From Microbacteriaceae bacterium (GTDB taxonomy: Bacteria > Actinomycetota > Actinomycetes > Actinomycetales > Microbacteriaceae), in the NCBI GenBank assembly GCA_027487865.1, contig JAIYCT010000007.1, forward strand, positions 1 through 64,000: 64,000 nucleotides of DNA, read 5' to 3'. Of the stretch, positions 19,072 to 28,180 are shown one piece after another. Below the pieces are notes generated by a model, which saw nothing but the letters and a program-made list of their open reading frames with translations, did no database searches and was not told where the DNA came from. Numbering within the stretch: the first letter of the stretch is position 1; every line of letters starts with the position of its first letter. Position numbers and translations under genes: made by a program.

Positions 19072-19635
19072 ATGAGCCTTCGGCACGAGTTGCGCAGCAT
19101 TCCAAATATGCTTAGTATTTTGCGCCTTGTTTTGGTGCCGGTCTTTCTTTGGCTACTGCTGAATGACCACACGTTTTGGGCTTTGGGTGTCTTAGCTTTT
19201 GCCGGAGCATCGGACTGGCTTGACGGCCAGATAGCTCGGCGCTTCAACCAGGTCACTGAGCTAGGCAGGGTCCTGGATCCGGCAGCCGACCGGCTATACA
19301 TTTTTGCTAGCTTGATCGGCCTTGTGATCAACGGCAATGTGCCACTATGGCTTGCAATTGCAGTGATTGCCCGAGATGTTATGTTGCTTTTTGTCTACCC
19401 GGTTTTGGCTACTCACGGCTACGGGCCTCTGCCGGTGCATTTTCTCGGTAAAGCTGGAACCTTCGCACTGCTTTACGCGCTTCCTTTGATGCTATTGGCC
19501 GACCTTTGGCCTGAGGCTGAATTTGTGATTTTGCCGCTTTCTTGGGGCTTCGCTTTCTGGGGAGTCGGACTGTATTGGTTAGCCGGATTTATTTACGTCA
19601 AGCAAGTTAGAGATTTGGTTTCGAGCAAGGCTTAA
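19072..19635 (+). CDS. pgsA: CDP-alcohol phosphatidyltransferase (PgsA type)
   Basis: The protein is a CDP-alcohol phosphatidyltransferase of 187 residues with about five membrane helices. The family motif DG-(x)2-AR-(x)8-G-(x)3-D-(x)3-D is present as DWLDGQIARRF...GRVLDPAADRL. It probably makes phosphatidylglycerol phosphate or a related phospholipid; the acceptor alcohol cannot be decided from the sequence. In M. tuberculosis pgsA2 lies shortly upstream of garA, which matches the order here. A TAGAAT seven bases before the ATG suggests a leaderless transcript. Confidence 0.87.
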   Translation: MSLRHELRSIPNMLSILRLVLVPVFLWLLLNDHTFWALGVLAFAGASDWLDGQIARRFNQVTELGRVLDPAADRLYIFASLIGLVINGNVPLWLAIAVIARDVMLLFVYPVLATHGYGPLPVHFLGKAGTFALLYALPLMLLADLWPEAEFVILPLSWGFAFWGVGLYWLAGFIYVKQVRDLVSSKA

Positions 19636-19669
19636 ATCCCCTAGCATTGTGGTTCAAGGGGAGGACACC

Positions 19670-20089
19670 GTGGTCAAGGATTTTCATTCAAGTGATGAAA
19701 CTGCTCGCTTTGCAGAAGACCTAGTCCCGCAGGACTCAGACTCTCTTTCTCCAGAAGAACAATCAGCTGTTTCAGCTCTGCCTGCAGGCTCTGCTCTTCT
19801 AATTGTTAGACGAGGAGCTGGCGTTGGCTCGAGATTCCTTTTGGACCAGGACTTGACAGTCGCAGGTCGTCACCCTGATGCTGACATCTTTTTAGACGAC
19901 GTAACCGTCTCTCGCAAGCACGCTGAATTTATACGATCTGGTAACAGATTTAACGTTACGGATTTGGGCTCTATGAATGGAACCTATGCTGATGGCTCAA
20001 GGGTCGATTCTGCGGATTTGAGCCACGGTGACGAAGTCCAGATTGGCAAGTTCCGGATGACCTTTTTTGCTTCGGATAAGGACAGGTAG
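19670..20089 (+). CDS. garA: FHA-domain regulator GarA/OdhI
   Basis: GarA/OdhI is a small FHA protein that inhibits 2-oxoglutarate dehydrogenase until phosphorylated by Ser/Thr kinases. The FHA core is clear: AGRHPDADIFLDDVTVSRKHAEF and VTDLGSMNGTY, with Arg, Ser, His and Asn of the phosphothreonine pocket. I choose GTG 19670 since AGGGGAGG ends six bases before it; this gives 139 residues. The regulatory N-terminal motif is reduced: DETARF stands where M. tuberculosis has ETTSVF, so only one threonine (T11) remains, aligned with T22. The gene precedes the FtsR-like regulator by two bases. Confidence 0.92.
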   Translation: MVKDFHSSDETARFAEDLVPQDSDSLSPEEQSAVSALPAGSALLIVRRGAGVGSRFLLDQDLTVAGRHPDADIFLDDVTVSRKHAEFIRSGNRFNVTDLGSMNGTYADGSRVDSADLSHGDEVQIGKFRMTFFASDKDR

Positions 20090-20091
20090 TA

Positions 20092-20772
20092 ATGGATAAC
20101 GCCGTAAGGAAAATCCAGGACCACCTCAAGCTCTACACAATCGGTCAGGTGCTTGGGGTACTCAAGCCTGACTTCTCCGATCTAAGTCCTTCAAAGCTGC
20201 GCTTCCTTGAGGACCAGGGATTGATCACCCCTGACCGCACTGACTCTGGTTACCGTAAGTATTCCGAGTCGCAGATTGAGCGAATTCGAATCATTCTGAC
20301 CCTGCAGCGTGACCAGTATCTGCCGCTAAAGGTTATTCGCGACTATCTCGATGAGATCGACGCCGGGCGTAAGCCACTTCTTCCTCCAACCAACCCGGGC
20401 TCTTTGCGTAAGGGTCAGCGGTTCTCAACCGCACAGCTCAAGGCAGAGACCGGATTGGGCGACCTTGCTTTCCGCGAAGGCGCCGAACTTGGACTCTTTG
20501 GTGCTCAGCCGCACTCATCCCACGAGGTCGAGATTGCATTTGCACTTGTTGGACTGGAGCAGTTCGGAATTCAGCCGCGCCACCTCAGGGGTCTAAAGTC
20601 TGCTGCCGAGCGCGAAGTCGGAATTATTACCGGAGTGACAGAGCCGGTCTTGAGAAAGAAAGCTCCAGAATCTGCTGCCAGGGCTGGGCATATTGCCCGC
20701 GAGATAGCAGAGCGATTTGGTGCTATTCGTTCCCACCTAATCTCCGAGGCAATCGACTCAATCGAGAACTAG
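20092..20772 (+). CDS. ftsR: MerR-family regulator, FtsR/Rv1828-like
   Basis: This 226-residue protein has a MerR winged helix at the N-terminus (YTIGQVLGVLKPDF then SKLRFLEDQGLITPDRT, GYRKYSESQIERI) and a C-terminal domain of the Rv1828 type, not a metal-binding one. The homologue in Corynebacterium glutamicum, FtsR, activates ftsZ. It follows garA, as in other actinobacteria. An inverted repeat upstream of ftsZ in this window could be a target, but this is inference. RBS GGACAGG lies just before the ATG. Confidence 0.87.
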   Translation: MDNAVRKIQDHLKLYTIGQVLGVLKPDFSDLSPSKLRFLEDQGLITPDRTDSGYRKYSESQIERIRIILTLQRDQYLPLKVIRDYLDEIDAGRKPLLPPTNPGSLRKGQRFSTAQLKAETGLGDLAFREGAELGLFGAQPHSSHEVEIAFALVGLEQFGIQPRHLRGLKSAAEREVGIITGVTEPVLRKKAPESAARAGHIAREIAERFGAIRSHLISEAIDSIEN

Positions 20773-20857
20773 GTTTCGACACGCCGAGCTGTGGATAAAC
20801 CATAAACCTCAGGTTGAAGGCAGACTTAACGCAACTTGACCACAGGGAGAAGGCAAA

Positions 20858-21370
20858 GTGGAGATTCAGTCCCCAATGCTGTTCACCGACGGCCTGCCAG
20901 CGCAGGACATCGGTTACCGTGGTGCGTCTGCAGCCGCAGCAGCGGGCATCTCTTACCGCCAGCTTGACTATTGGGACCGCACCGGTTTGGTAATCCCATC
21001 CATCCAAACCGCAACCGGTTCTGGATCTCAGCGTCTTTATGCTTTCCGCGACATCTTGGTTCTAAAGCTGGTGAAGCGCCTACTCGACACCGGAGTATCG
21101 CTACAGCAGATCCGATTTGCGGTTGAGCAGCTTCGTGCTGCCGGGATGAGCGATCTAAGCAACACCACACTTATGTCTGACGGCGCAAGGGTCTACCTCT
21201 GCACCTCGCAGGACGAAGTTATCGACTTGCTGGGCCAGGGCCAGGGCGTATTTGGAATTGCAGTTGGTCGCGTGCTTCGTGAAGTAGAGGCAACCTTGGT
21301 TGACTTTGCGGCTGAAGAGGCCAACATTCAAGATGAACTAGCAGCTCGCAGAGCTCGCAAGATTTCTTAG
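20858..21370 (+). CDS. MerR-family regulator, Rv1830-like
   Basis: This second MerR-type protein has 170 residues. The DNA-binding part reads YRGASAAAAAGISYRQLDYWDRTGLV, then SGSQRLYAFRDILVLKLVKRLLD. The C-terminal half has VYLCTSQDEVIDLLGQGQGV. In M. tuberculosis the bifunctional nuclease gene Rv1829 (DUF151) lies between the two MerR genes; here it is missing and only an 85-base gap remains. AGGGAGAAGG upstream supports the GTG at 20858. The stop TAG overlaps the stop of the opposing parA-like gene by four bases. Confidence 0.87.
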   Translation: MEIQSPMLFTDGLPAQDIGYRGASAAAAAGISYRQLDYWDRTGLVIPSIQTATGSGSQRLYAFRDILVLKLVKRLLDTGVSLQQIRFAVEQLRAAGMSDLSNTTLMSDGARVYLCTSQDEVIDLLGQGQGVFGIAVGRVLREVEATLVDFAAEEANIQDELAARRARKIS

Positions 21371-22284
21371 CGTCTAAACCAACGCTTCTTTTTAGCTTCT
21401 GCCCTTGACTTTGGGGCTTCCTCACTCGGCATCATTTCCGTAATTGGGTTTGCTCTGCCTCGGGTTGCGCGTCCAACAACGCCAACGCGATCGCGTCGTT
21501 CGGTGCCGTGCTCGATGTCAGAAACCGCTCCAGCCAATAGCCAGTCAAAGCTCTTTGCAATCTCGGCTGCACCTTCGGCCGGCCAGGCGTGAATTGGACG
21601 TGCGGCTCCGGTGGACTGCTGAATTGCGGCACGCTCCTCGAAGAACGGCATTAGTAGCTGCTCTTCAAACATCTCTCGCAATTCCTTGATTCGGTACTCG
21701 TGTTCGTTCGACTGAGGGCGAAGTCGGTTTACGACAACTCCCAGCAACTGAAGTCTTGGGGTTAGCTTGGCGCTAATCTCGGCGATTGCTTTACGTGCTC
21801 GGTCGGCAGCGATAACCGAATAGAGCGAAGGCTCGGTAACCAAAATGACCCTGTCCGATGCGACCCAGGCAGTTCTGGTGAGTGCATTGATCGAAGGTGG
21901 GGTGTCGATGATCACCAGGTCGTACTCGTCTTCAATTTGAGTGAGAACTTCTTCTAGCTTCCAGACATCCGCAACCGAAGGCGCTGGGTTGTCCAGCAGC
22001 AGCGAACGAGGTGACCCGACTAAGACATCCATCTTGGAGCTGGCATTCCATGGAGATGGCACGATGGCCCTGCGAATGATTGGAAGTTTGGGGGACTGCA
22101 GCACTTCTGCAACCGAAGTTCCGAAGTCGCTAACAGCTCCTAAGCCGCTAGTTGCATCGCACTGAGGGTCAAGGTCGACCAGCAAAGTGTTCAAGCCCTT
22201 GTTCAGGGCGGCCGACGCCAGACCCAAAGCGACGGTAGTTTTTCCGACGCCACCTTTTAAAGAGCTCACACTTAGAACTTGCAC
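21367..22284 (-). CDS. ParA/MinD-like ATPase with basic C-terminal tail
   Basis: The protein is a deviant Walker ATPase of 305 residues: Walker A SLKGGVGKTTVALGLA, Walker A' LLVDLDPQCDATSGLG, Walker B LVIIDTPPSINAL. The last 45 residues are charged and basic, ending in KSRAEAKKKRWFRR, which may bind DNA or membrane. No parB or polar scaffold gene lies beside it. It is distinct from the scpA-linked ParA at 9003 and could position chromosome or other cargo. The start is GTG 22284; TAGCCT six bases upstream suggests a leaderless transcript. The gene converges on the Rv1830-like gene with a shared TTAG. Confidence 0.85.
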   Translation of the reverse strand: MQVLSVSSLKGGVGKTTVALGLASAALNKGLNTLLVDLDPQCDATSGLGAVSDFGTSVAEVLQSPKLPIIRRAIVPSPWNASSKMDVLVGSPRSLLLDNPAPSVADVWKLEEVLTQIEDEYDLVIIDTPPSINALTRTAWVASDRVILVTEPSLYSVIAADRARKAIAEISAKLTPRLQLLGVVVNRLRPQSNEHEYRIKELREMFEEQLLMPFFEERAAIQQSTGAARPIHAWPAEGAAEIAKSFDWLLAGAVSDIEHGTERRDRVGVVGRATRGRANPITEMMPSEEAPKSRAEAKKKRWFRR

Positions 22285-22308
22285 TGCAATAGGCTACCTT
22301 TTTATAGT
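22279..22308 (+). promoter_or_regulatory. Promoter of pyruvate carboxylase gene
   Basis: TTGCAC (22279-22284) and TATAGT (22303-22308) are spaced by 18 bases, a good vegetative sigma-factor promoter. It overlaps the start region of the divergent parA-like gene, so the two transcription units share this short control region. Confidence 0.6.
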
Positions 22309-22347
22309 CGGGTTCGCCGAAGCACCCCACCGTTTCAGTGAGGTTCT

Positions 22348-25300
22348 ATGTTCAAGAAAATATTGGTTGCCAACCGCGGCGAGATTGCAGTGCGCGCATT
22401 CCGCGCTGCCTATGAGACCGGCGCTTCGACTGTTGCCGTCTATCCATTTGAAGATCGCAACTCCGTTCACCGCCTAAAAGCCGATGAGGCTTACGAGATT
22501 CACGCGGAAGGCTCACCGGTCAAGGCCTACCTTTCGGTTTCGGAAATGATTCGCGTTGCCAAGGAAGCCGGCGCTGACGCAATTTACCCGGGCTATGGCT
22601 TTTTGTCTGAGAATCCAGACCTTGCGCGGGCGGCAAAGGAAAACGGAATCGTATTTGTAGGTCCCGGCCCAGAAGTTTTGGAGCTTGCCGGTGACAAGGT
22701 AAACGCCAAGTTGGCGGCGATCCGAGCTGGAGTGCCAGTTTTGGCATCGACCGAGTCTTCGGATGATGTGAATGTTTTGGTGCCACAGGCTCAAAAAATC
22801 GGATTCCCGCTGTTCGTGAAGGCAGTTGCCGGCGGTGGTGGTCGAGGAATGCGAAAGGTTGACCAAGAGTCTGAGCTATTGCAGTCGCTTGAGGCCGCAA
22901 TGCGTGAGGCTGGCAGTGCTTTTGGCGACTCAAGAGTTTTCTTGGAGCAGGCAGTAATCCGTCCGCGTCACATCGAGGTGCAAATCCTTGCGGATATGCA
23001 CGGCAACATTATTCACCTGCACGAGCGCGACTGCAGCATCCAGCGCAGAAACCAAAAGGTCATCGAGATTGCCCCGGCTCCAAAGTTGGACGATGCTCTT
23101 AGGCAGCAGCTCTTCCGAGATGCAATTGCCTTTGCCAAGGAAATTGGTTACCAGAATGCTGGAACCGTTGAGTTTCTGATTGATACGGTCGGCCCGAATG
23201 CCGGCAAGCACGTCTTTATCGAGATGAACCCGCGCATACAGGTGGAGCACACCGTGACCGAGGAAATTACCGATGTTGACCTAGTTCAGTCCCAAATGAG
23301 AATTGCAGCCGGTGCAACCCTTGAGGAACTAGGGCTTCGCCAAGAGGACATCAAGCCTCACGGATTTGCCCTCCAGTGCCGCATTACAACTGAGGATCCA
23401 AGCGCTGGCTTTAGGCCAGACACTGGAAAGATCACCACCTACCGCTCGCCTGGCGGTGCCGGTATTCGATTAGATGGTGGAACCGTGACAACCGGTGCCG
23501 AGGTTTCTCCACACTTTGACTCGATGCTGGTAAAGCTTGTTGCAAGAGGTAGAGACTTTCACTCAGCGGTTGAAAGAGCCAAGCGCGCGCTAGCGGAATT
23601 CCGCGTGCGCGGGGTTGCTACCAACATCAACTTCCTGCAGGCAGTTTTGGATGACGAGACTTTTGCATCCGGTGAGCTCTCCACCCACTTCATCGACGAG
23701 CGTCCTGAACTTATGAACGGCAAGGTGTCCCAGGACCGCGGCACTAAGGTGCTGCAGTGGTTGGCCGAGGTAACAGTGAATAAGCCATGGGGCACTCGAG
23801 AGGGCAAGATCGACCCATCTCGTAAGCTTCCAAACCTAGACATTTCAACCGAGGCACCAGCTGGAACCAAGCAGTTGCTCACCGAGCTGGGTCCGCAGGG
23901 CTTTGCGGCTTGGATGCGAAGCCAAGAGCGAGTGCTGGTTACCGACACAACTTTCCGTGATGCACACCAGTCACTGCTTGCAACCCGTGTTCGCGGCCGT
24001 GACTTGGTGGCCGCAACCCCGTATGTTGCGCGGATGACTCCGGAGCTTTTATCCATTGAAGCTTGGGGTGGCGCAACCTATGACGTGGCACTGCGTTTTC
24101 TGGGGGAGGACCCTTGGGATCGCCTAGCCCAGATCCGAGACGCACTGCCAAACGTCTGTATCCAAATGCTGCTTCGCGGCAGAAACACCGTTGGCTACAC
24201 CCCATATCCAGAAGAAGTAACGCGGGCCTTCATCTTTGAGGCTGCCCGAACCGGCGTGGACATCTTCCGCATCTTTGATGCTTTAAACGATGTCGACCAG
24301 ATGCTTCCTGCCATTACCGCGGTAAGGGAGACCGGAACGGCTTTGGCTGAGGTTGCCATGAGCTACACCGGAAACCTAGCCGATCCTTCGGAGACGCTTT
24401 ACACCTTGGATTACTACTTGAATCTTGCGGACAAGATCGTTGCTGCCGGTGCTCACGTTTTGGCAATCAAGGATATGGCAGGGCTTTTGCGCCCAGAGGC
24501 AGCCAGAATTTTGGTAACCGCGCTAAGAGAGCGCTTTGATCTTCCGGTTCACCTGCACACTCACGACACTCCTGGTGGCCAGCTGGCCACCCTTTTGGCC
24601 GCAGTTGAGGCTGGAGTGGATGCGGTTGACGTTGCTAGTGCACCAATGGCCGGAACCACCAGTCAGCCTTCGGCATCGGCGTTGGTGGCCGCTCTGGCAT
24701 TCACTAAGCGTGACACCAAGATCAGCCTCGAAAAGATAACTGACCTTGAGCCCTACTGGGAAGCGGTTCGCAGGGTTTATGCACCATTTGAATCTGGCCT
24801 TCCAGGACCAACCGGTCGCGTTTACCGACACGAAATTCCAGGTGGCCAGCTATCTAACCTTCGCCAGCAGGCGATTGCGCTTGGGCTTGGAGACCGCTTT
24901 GAGCTAGTCGAAGAGATGTATGCCGAGGCAAACCGTATTTTGGGCAGACCTCCAAAGGTAACGCCATCCTCCAAGGTGGTTGGCGACCTAGCTCTGCACC
25001 TGGTTGCAGTTGCGGCGGAACCAAAGGACTTTGAGCAAAACCCTCAGAACTATGACATCCCTCAGAGTGTTGTTGGATTTATGGCTGGGGAGCTTGGAGA
25101 CCTTCCGGGTGGCTGGCCTGAGCCATTTAGATCCAAGGTGCTTAGCGGTCGAAGCGTAGACATTTCAATAACTCCGGTTTCTGAGGAGGATTTGCTAAAG
25201 CTGAATTCCAAGAACTACGCCGACATTCGTAGCACCCTGAACCGTCTGCTGTTCCCAGGTCCAACCAAGGATTTCCTGCGCACCAGCAACCTCTACGGTC

Positions 25301-25749
25301 AGCTCGACAAGCTTGCAACCTTGGATTACCTCTACGGTCTCGAGTCGGATGTTGAGCATGTTGTTGAACTGCGCAAGGGAATCCAGCTGTTTGTAGGTCT
25401 TGAAGCAATCGGCGAGGCAGATCTCAAGGGCTTCCGCTCGGTGATGGCAAAGCTTAATGGACAGCTGCGGCCAATCACAGTTCGCGACCACAGCATTCAG
25501 GTAGCCGTTGCCAGCTCAGAAAAGGCCGATCCAAACCAGCCTGGTCACGTTGCCGCACCATTCACCGGAGTAGTTACGCCTAAGGTCGTCATCGGTGACC
25601 CCGTGCTAATCGGCCAGCCGATTGCAAGCATTGAAGCGATGAAGATGGAAGCCAACATTGCAGCTCCTATTTCAGGTCGCGTGGTTCGACTAGGCGTCGC
25701 AGGTCCAACCCCGGTCGAAGGCGGAGACCTAATCGCGGTCATCGAGTAG
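22348..25749 (+). CDS. pyc: Pyruvate carboxylase
   Basis: Pyruvate carboxylase makes oxaloacetate from pyruvate, bicarbonate and ATP, an anaplerotic step. At 1133 residues it is the full single-chain form: biotin carboxylase (KILVANRGEIAVRAFRAA, GGGGRGMRKV, HIEVQILAD) to about residue 455, carboxyltransferase with DTTFRDAHQSLLATRVR and the metal-ligand pair HLHTHDT, and a C-terminal biotinyl domain with K1099 in EAMKMEANI. The sequence continues without break. A biotin protein ligase is needed but is not in this window. The gene is monocistronic or cotranscribed with def, six bases downstream. Confidence 0.97.
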   Translation: MFKKILVANRGEIAVRAFRAAYETGASTVAVYPFEDRNSVHRLKADEAYEIHAEGSPVKAYLSVSEMIRVAKEAGADAIYPGYGFLSENPDLARAAKENGIVFVGPGPEVLELAGDKVNAKLAAIRAGVPVLASTESSDDVNVLVPQAQKIGFPLFVKAVAGGGGRGMRKVDQESELLQSLEAAMREAGSAFGDSRVFLEQAVIRPRHIEVQILADMHGNIIHLHERDCSIQRRNQKVIEIAPAPKLDDALRQQLFRDAIAFAKEIGYQNAGTVEFLIDTVGPNAGKHVFIEMNPRIQVEHTVTEEITDVDLVQSQMRIAAGATLEELGLRQEDIKPHGFALQCRITTEDPSAGFRPDTGKITTYRSPGGAGIRLDGGTVTTGAEVSPHFDSMLVKLVARGRDFHSAVERAKRALAEFRVRGVATNINFLQAVLDDETFASGELSTHFIDERPELMNGKVSQDRGTKVLQWLAEVTVNKPWGTREGKIDPSRKLPNLDISTEAPAGTKQLLTELGPQGFAAWMRSQERVLVTDTTFRDAHQSLLATRVRGRDLVAATPYVARMTPELLSIEAWGGATYDVALRFLGEDPWDRLAQIRDALPNVCIQMLLRGRNTVGYTPYPEEVTRAFIFEAARTGVDIFRIFDALNDVDQMLPAITAVRETGTALAEVAMSYTGNLADPSETLYTLDYYLNLADKIVAAGAHVLAIKDMAGLLRPEAARILVTALRERFDLPVHLHTHDTPGGQLATLLAAVEAGVDAVDVASAPMAGTTSQPSASALVAALAFTKRDTKISLEKITDLEPYWEAVRRVYAPFESGLPGPTGRVYRHEIPGGQLSNLRQQAIALGLGDRFELVEEMYAEANRILGRPPKVTPSSKVVGDLALHLVAVAAEPKDFEQNPQNYDIPQSVVGFMAGELGDLPGGWPEPFRSKVLSGRSVDISITPVSEEDLLKLNSKNYADIRSTLNRLLFPGPTKDFLRTSNLYGQLDKLATLDYLYGLESDVEHVVELRKGIQLFVGLEAIGEADLKGFRSVMAKLNGQLRPITVRDHSIQVAVASSEKADPNQPGHVAAPFTGVVTPKVVIGDPVLIGQPIASIEAMKMEANIAAPISGRVVRLGVAGPTPVEGGDLIAVIE

Positions 25750-25755
25750 GTTGCC

Positions 25756-26250
25756 GTGGCAGTAAGAGAAATTCGGCTATTTGGCGATCCCGTACTGAAA
25801 TCGCCGACTGCTGAAATCAAAGATTTTGAGTCAGCCAAAGGGCTGATTCAGGACTTACTCGACACCACAGCCCTTCCCGGTCGTGCCGGAGTTGCAGCTA
25901 CCCAGATCGGTGTTGGTCTTTCTGCTTTCTCCTATAACGTCGATGGCAACATCGGTTACCTGATCAACCCAGAAATCGTAAAGGTCGAGGGCGAGATAGA
26001 ACTTGTTGAAGAGGGTTGCCTCTCGGTGCCAGGGCTGTGGCATATGACACCGAGGTATCCCAAGGCTACGGCCCGCGGTTTCCAGCTGGACGGAAGTCAA
26101 ATTGAGGTTACGGGGGAAGGGCTTATGGCTCAGGCCCTGCAGCACGAGTGCGACCACCTCAAAGGACTCTTGTATTTAGATCGCCTAGAAAAAGAAGAAC
26201 GCAGGTTGGCTTTCGCCAACCTGCGTCAACAGACCTGGTTTCTTCCCTAG
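25756..26250 (+). CDS. def: Peptide deformylase
   Basis: Def removes the formyl group from the N-terminal methionine of nascent proteins. All three motifs are present in the 164 residues: GVAATQIGVG, EEGCLSVPG with the metal-binding Cys, and QHECDHLKG with the two His ligands and the catalytic Glu. The GTG start lies six bases behind pyc. The stop TAG overlaps the stop of the opposing acyl-CoA ligase gene in CTAG. Confidence 0.96.
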   Translation: MAVREIRLFGDPVLKSPTAEIKDFESAKGLIQDLLDTTALPGRAGVAATQIGVGLSAFSYNVDGNIGYLINPEIVKVEGEIELVEEGCLSVPGLWHMTPRYPKATARGFQLDGSQIEVTGEGLMAQALQHECDHLKGLLYLDRLEKEERRLAFANLRQQTWFLP

Positions 26251-28040
26251 CCGTATATTCTGTCTACGTGAAGGGCAAAGTCAGACATAACCTTTGGTCG
26301 CTTGATCTTTAGCGATGGAGTCAAGTGACCAGAAGCTTCGGTTAGCTCGACATCCAGAATCTCGAACTCCTTGATTTGCTCAGCAGTTGAGAACTTCTTG
26401 TTCACAACGGCAATTGCGCCTGCAATCTCTTCACGAATCTTCGGGTGCTTGGCAGCTTCGGCAAGGGTCAACTTTTCAGCGATGCCATTATTTGCTGTCC
26501 AAACCGGAACCATGTCTGGGTCCAGGGAAATCAAAGCCGAGATGAATGGCTTTGCATCACCAATCACAACTACCTGTCCAACAAGTGGGTGCGCGCGGAT
26601 TGGGTCCTCGATCGGAGCCGGGGCTACGTTCTTTCCACCCGCGGTGACCAAGATCTCCTTCTTGCGACCGGTAATGGTCAAGAAGCCATCCTCGTCCAAC
26701 TCACCAATGTCTCCGGTGCGGAACCAGTCTTCAGCGAAGGCCTCGCGAGTAGCACTCTCATTGCGCCAGTAACCACGCATCATGTTGATGCCGCGTAGCC
26801 AAATCTCTCCGTCATCGGCAATCTTGATGCCGGTGCCGGGAAGCGCTCGGCCTACCTTGCCGATCTTCTGCCAGCTGACGCGACCAATAACCGCAGCAGC
26901 TGCAGTCTCGGTTAGGCCATAGCCCTCAAGAACGATTAGGCCGATGCCGCGGAAGAAGTGACCTAGTCGAGCGCCCAGTGGGGCACCACCGGAGATGGCG
27001 TACTTGACCCCACCACCCATGGCAGCGCGAAGCTTGGAGTAAACCAGCTTGTCAAACAGTCCGTGCTTTACCTTCAAACCAAGCGATGGGCCACCCTTGG
27101 CATCAAGCGCCTTGCTGTATTCGATAGCGGTCTCTGCGGCAGCGCGGAAGATTTTGCCCTTGCCGGCAGCTTCAGCCTTTAGTTCAGCACCGTTGTAAAC
27201 CTTCTCGAATACACGAGGCACTGCGAGCAAGAACGTCGGCTTGAATACCGGAAGCACTTCGCCAACCAACTTGGTGTCACCTAGGTGACCAACACGGATG
27301 CCGGAGTAGATGCAAAGAACCGATACGTAACGAGCCAGGATGTGAGCCATTGGCAAGAAGATCAGTGAGTGCTGCTTGTCGTTGGCAATTTCAGGTAGCT
27401 CGGCTGCTGCATTCTTGCAGTGGTCAACTAGCGAGCGGTGAGTTAGCTCACAGCCCTTTGGGTTGCCAGTGGTACCAGAGGTGTACACGATGGTTGCCAA
27501 ATCACCTAGCGACGCATTGGTGCGTGCGGTTTCTAGGACCTCGTCCGCTACGGTTTCGCCGGACTGGTGCAGCTTGGTGAAGTCTGAAGAATCGATCTTC
27601 CAAACCTGGCTAACCCTAGGAGTGTTAGAGCGAACCTGGTCAACTCGTGCCTGGTGCTCTTCGTTCTCAATAAACAAGGCGACAGCATCTGAGTCTGAAA
27701 GGATCCATTCGATCTGTGAAGGGGAGCTCGACTCGTAGATAGGGACTGTTACAGCACCGGCAAACCAGATCGCAAAGTCGATCATCGACCACTCGTAGCG
27801 GGTCTTGGACATGATGGCCACCGCCTGTCCAGGCTTTATGCCGGCGGCAATCAATCCCTTGCCCAAAGTTCTCACTTCGGCCAAGAAGTCACCGGCGGTT
27901 ACATCACGCCAGCTCTTGTCTGGGTTCTGTCTCGAAAAAAGTGGGTGTTGTGGGTTCTTGGCGACCCGCTGAAGCAATAGATCTGTGGCATTTTCCTGCG
28001 GGTTTGATTCCACCAACAGCGGCACATCGTAAAACGTCAT
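26247..28040 (-). CDS. Long-chain fatty acid--CoA ligase (FadD15-like)
   Basis: This AMP-forming acyl-CoA synthetase has 597 residues. The P-loop-like motif is TIVYTSGTTGNPKGCELTH, the A5 motif is EGYGLTETAAA, and the A7/A8 motifs are DWFRTGDIGELDEDGFLTITGRK in two adjoining parts, with KEILVTAGGKNVAP. The long-chain, FadD15 or Streptomyces-type subgroup is indicated by length and by the glk-plsC-aroG context. GGGAGAAA seven bases before ATG 28040 fixes the start; a longer in-frame start at 28082 has no ribosome site. It may activate fatty acids for phospholipid synthesis with the neighbouring plsC. Confidence 0.92.
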   Translation of the reverse strand: MTFYDVPLLVESNPQENATDLLLQRVAKNPQHPLFSRQNPDKSWRDVTAGDFLAEVRTLGKGLIAAGIKPGQAVAIMSKTRYEWSMIDFAIWFAGAVTVPIYESSSPSQIEWILSDSDAVALFIENEEHQARVDQVRSNTPRVSQVWKIDSSDFTKLHQSGETVADEVLETARTNASLGDLATIVYTSGTTGNPKGCELTHRSLVDHCKNAAAELPEIANDKQHSLIFLPMAHILARYVSVLCIYSGIRVGHLGDTKLVGEVLPVFKPTFLLAVPRVFEKVYNGAELKAEAAGKGKIFRAAAETAIEYSKALDAKGGPSLGLKVKHGLFDKLVYSKLRAAMGGGVKYAISGGAPLGARLGHFFRGIGLIVLEGYGLTETAAAAVIGRVSWQKIGKVGRALPGTGIKIADDGEIWLRGINMMRGYWRNESATREAFAEDWFRTGDIGELDEDGFLTITGRKKEILVTAGGKNVAPAPIEDPIRAHPLVGQVVVIGDAKPFISALISLDPDMVPVWTANNGIAEKLTLAEAAKHPKIREEIAGAIAVVNKKFSTAEQIKEFEILDVELTEASGHLTPSLKIKRPKVMSDFALHVDRIYG

Positions 28041-28180
28041 TGTTTTCTCCCATTCGAGTTTCAAATACTCTAATCGCCACATTGAGTGCGGGAGCTACAA
28101 CTCATGTAACTTTTTTCCTGTTTTTTTGTAACCTTTCCACAAAGCGGTAAAATTTAGCTTCGGCAATCTACGATGTATAA
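28041..28180. promoter_or_regulatory. Divergent promoter region fadD / glk
   Basis: On the plus strand TTGTAA (28126-28131) and TAAAAT (28148-28153) are 16 bases apart. TACGAT at 28169-28174 ends six bases before the glk ATG and could serve as the -10 of a leaderless transcript, since no Shine-Dalgarno is seen. On the minus strand TAGAGT (28072-28067) lies upstream of the acyl-CoA ligase ribosome site. The T-rich runs at 28110-28127 raise AT content. Confidence 0.5.
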
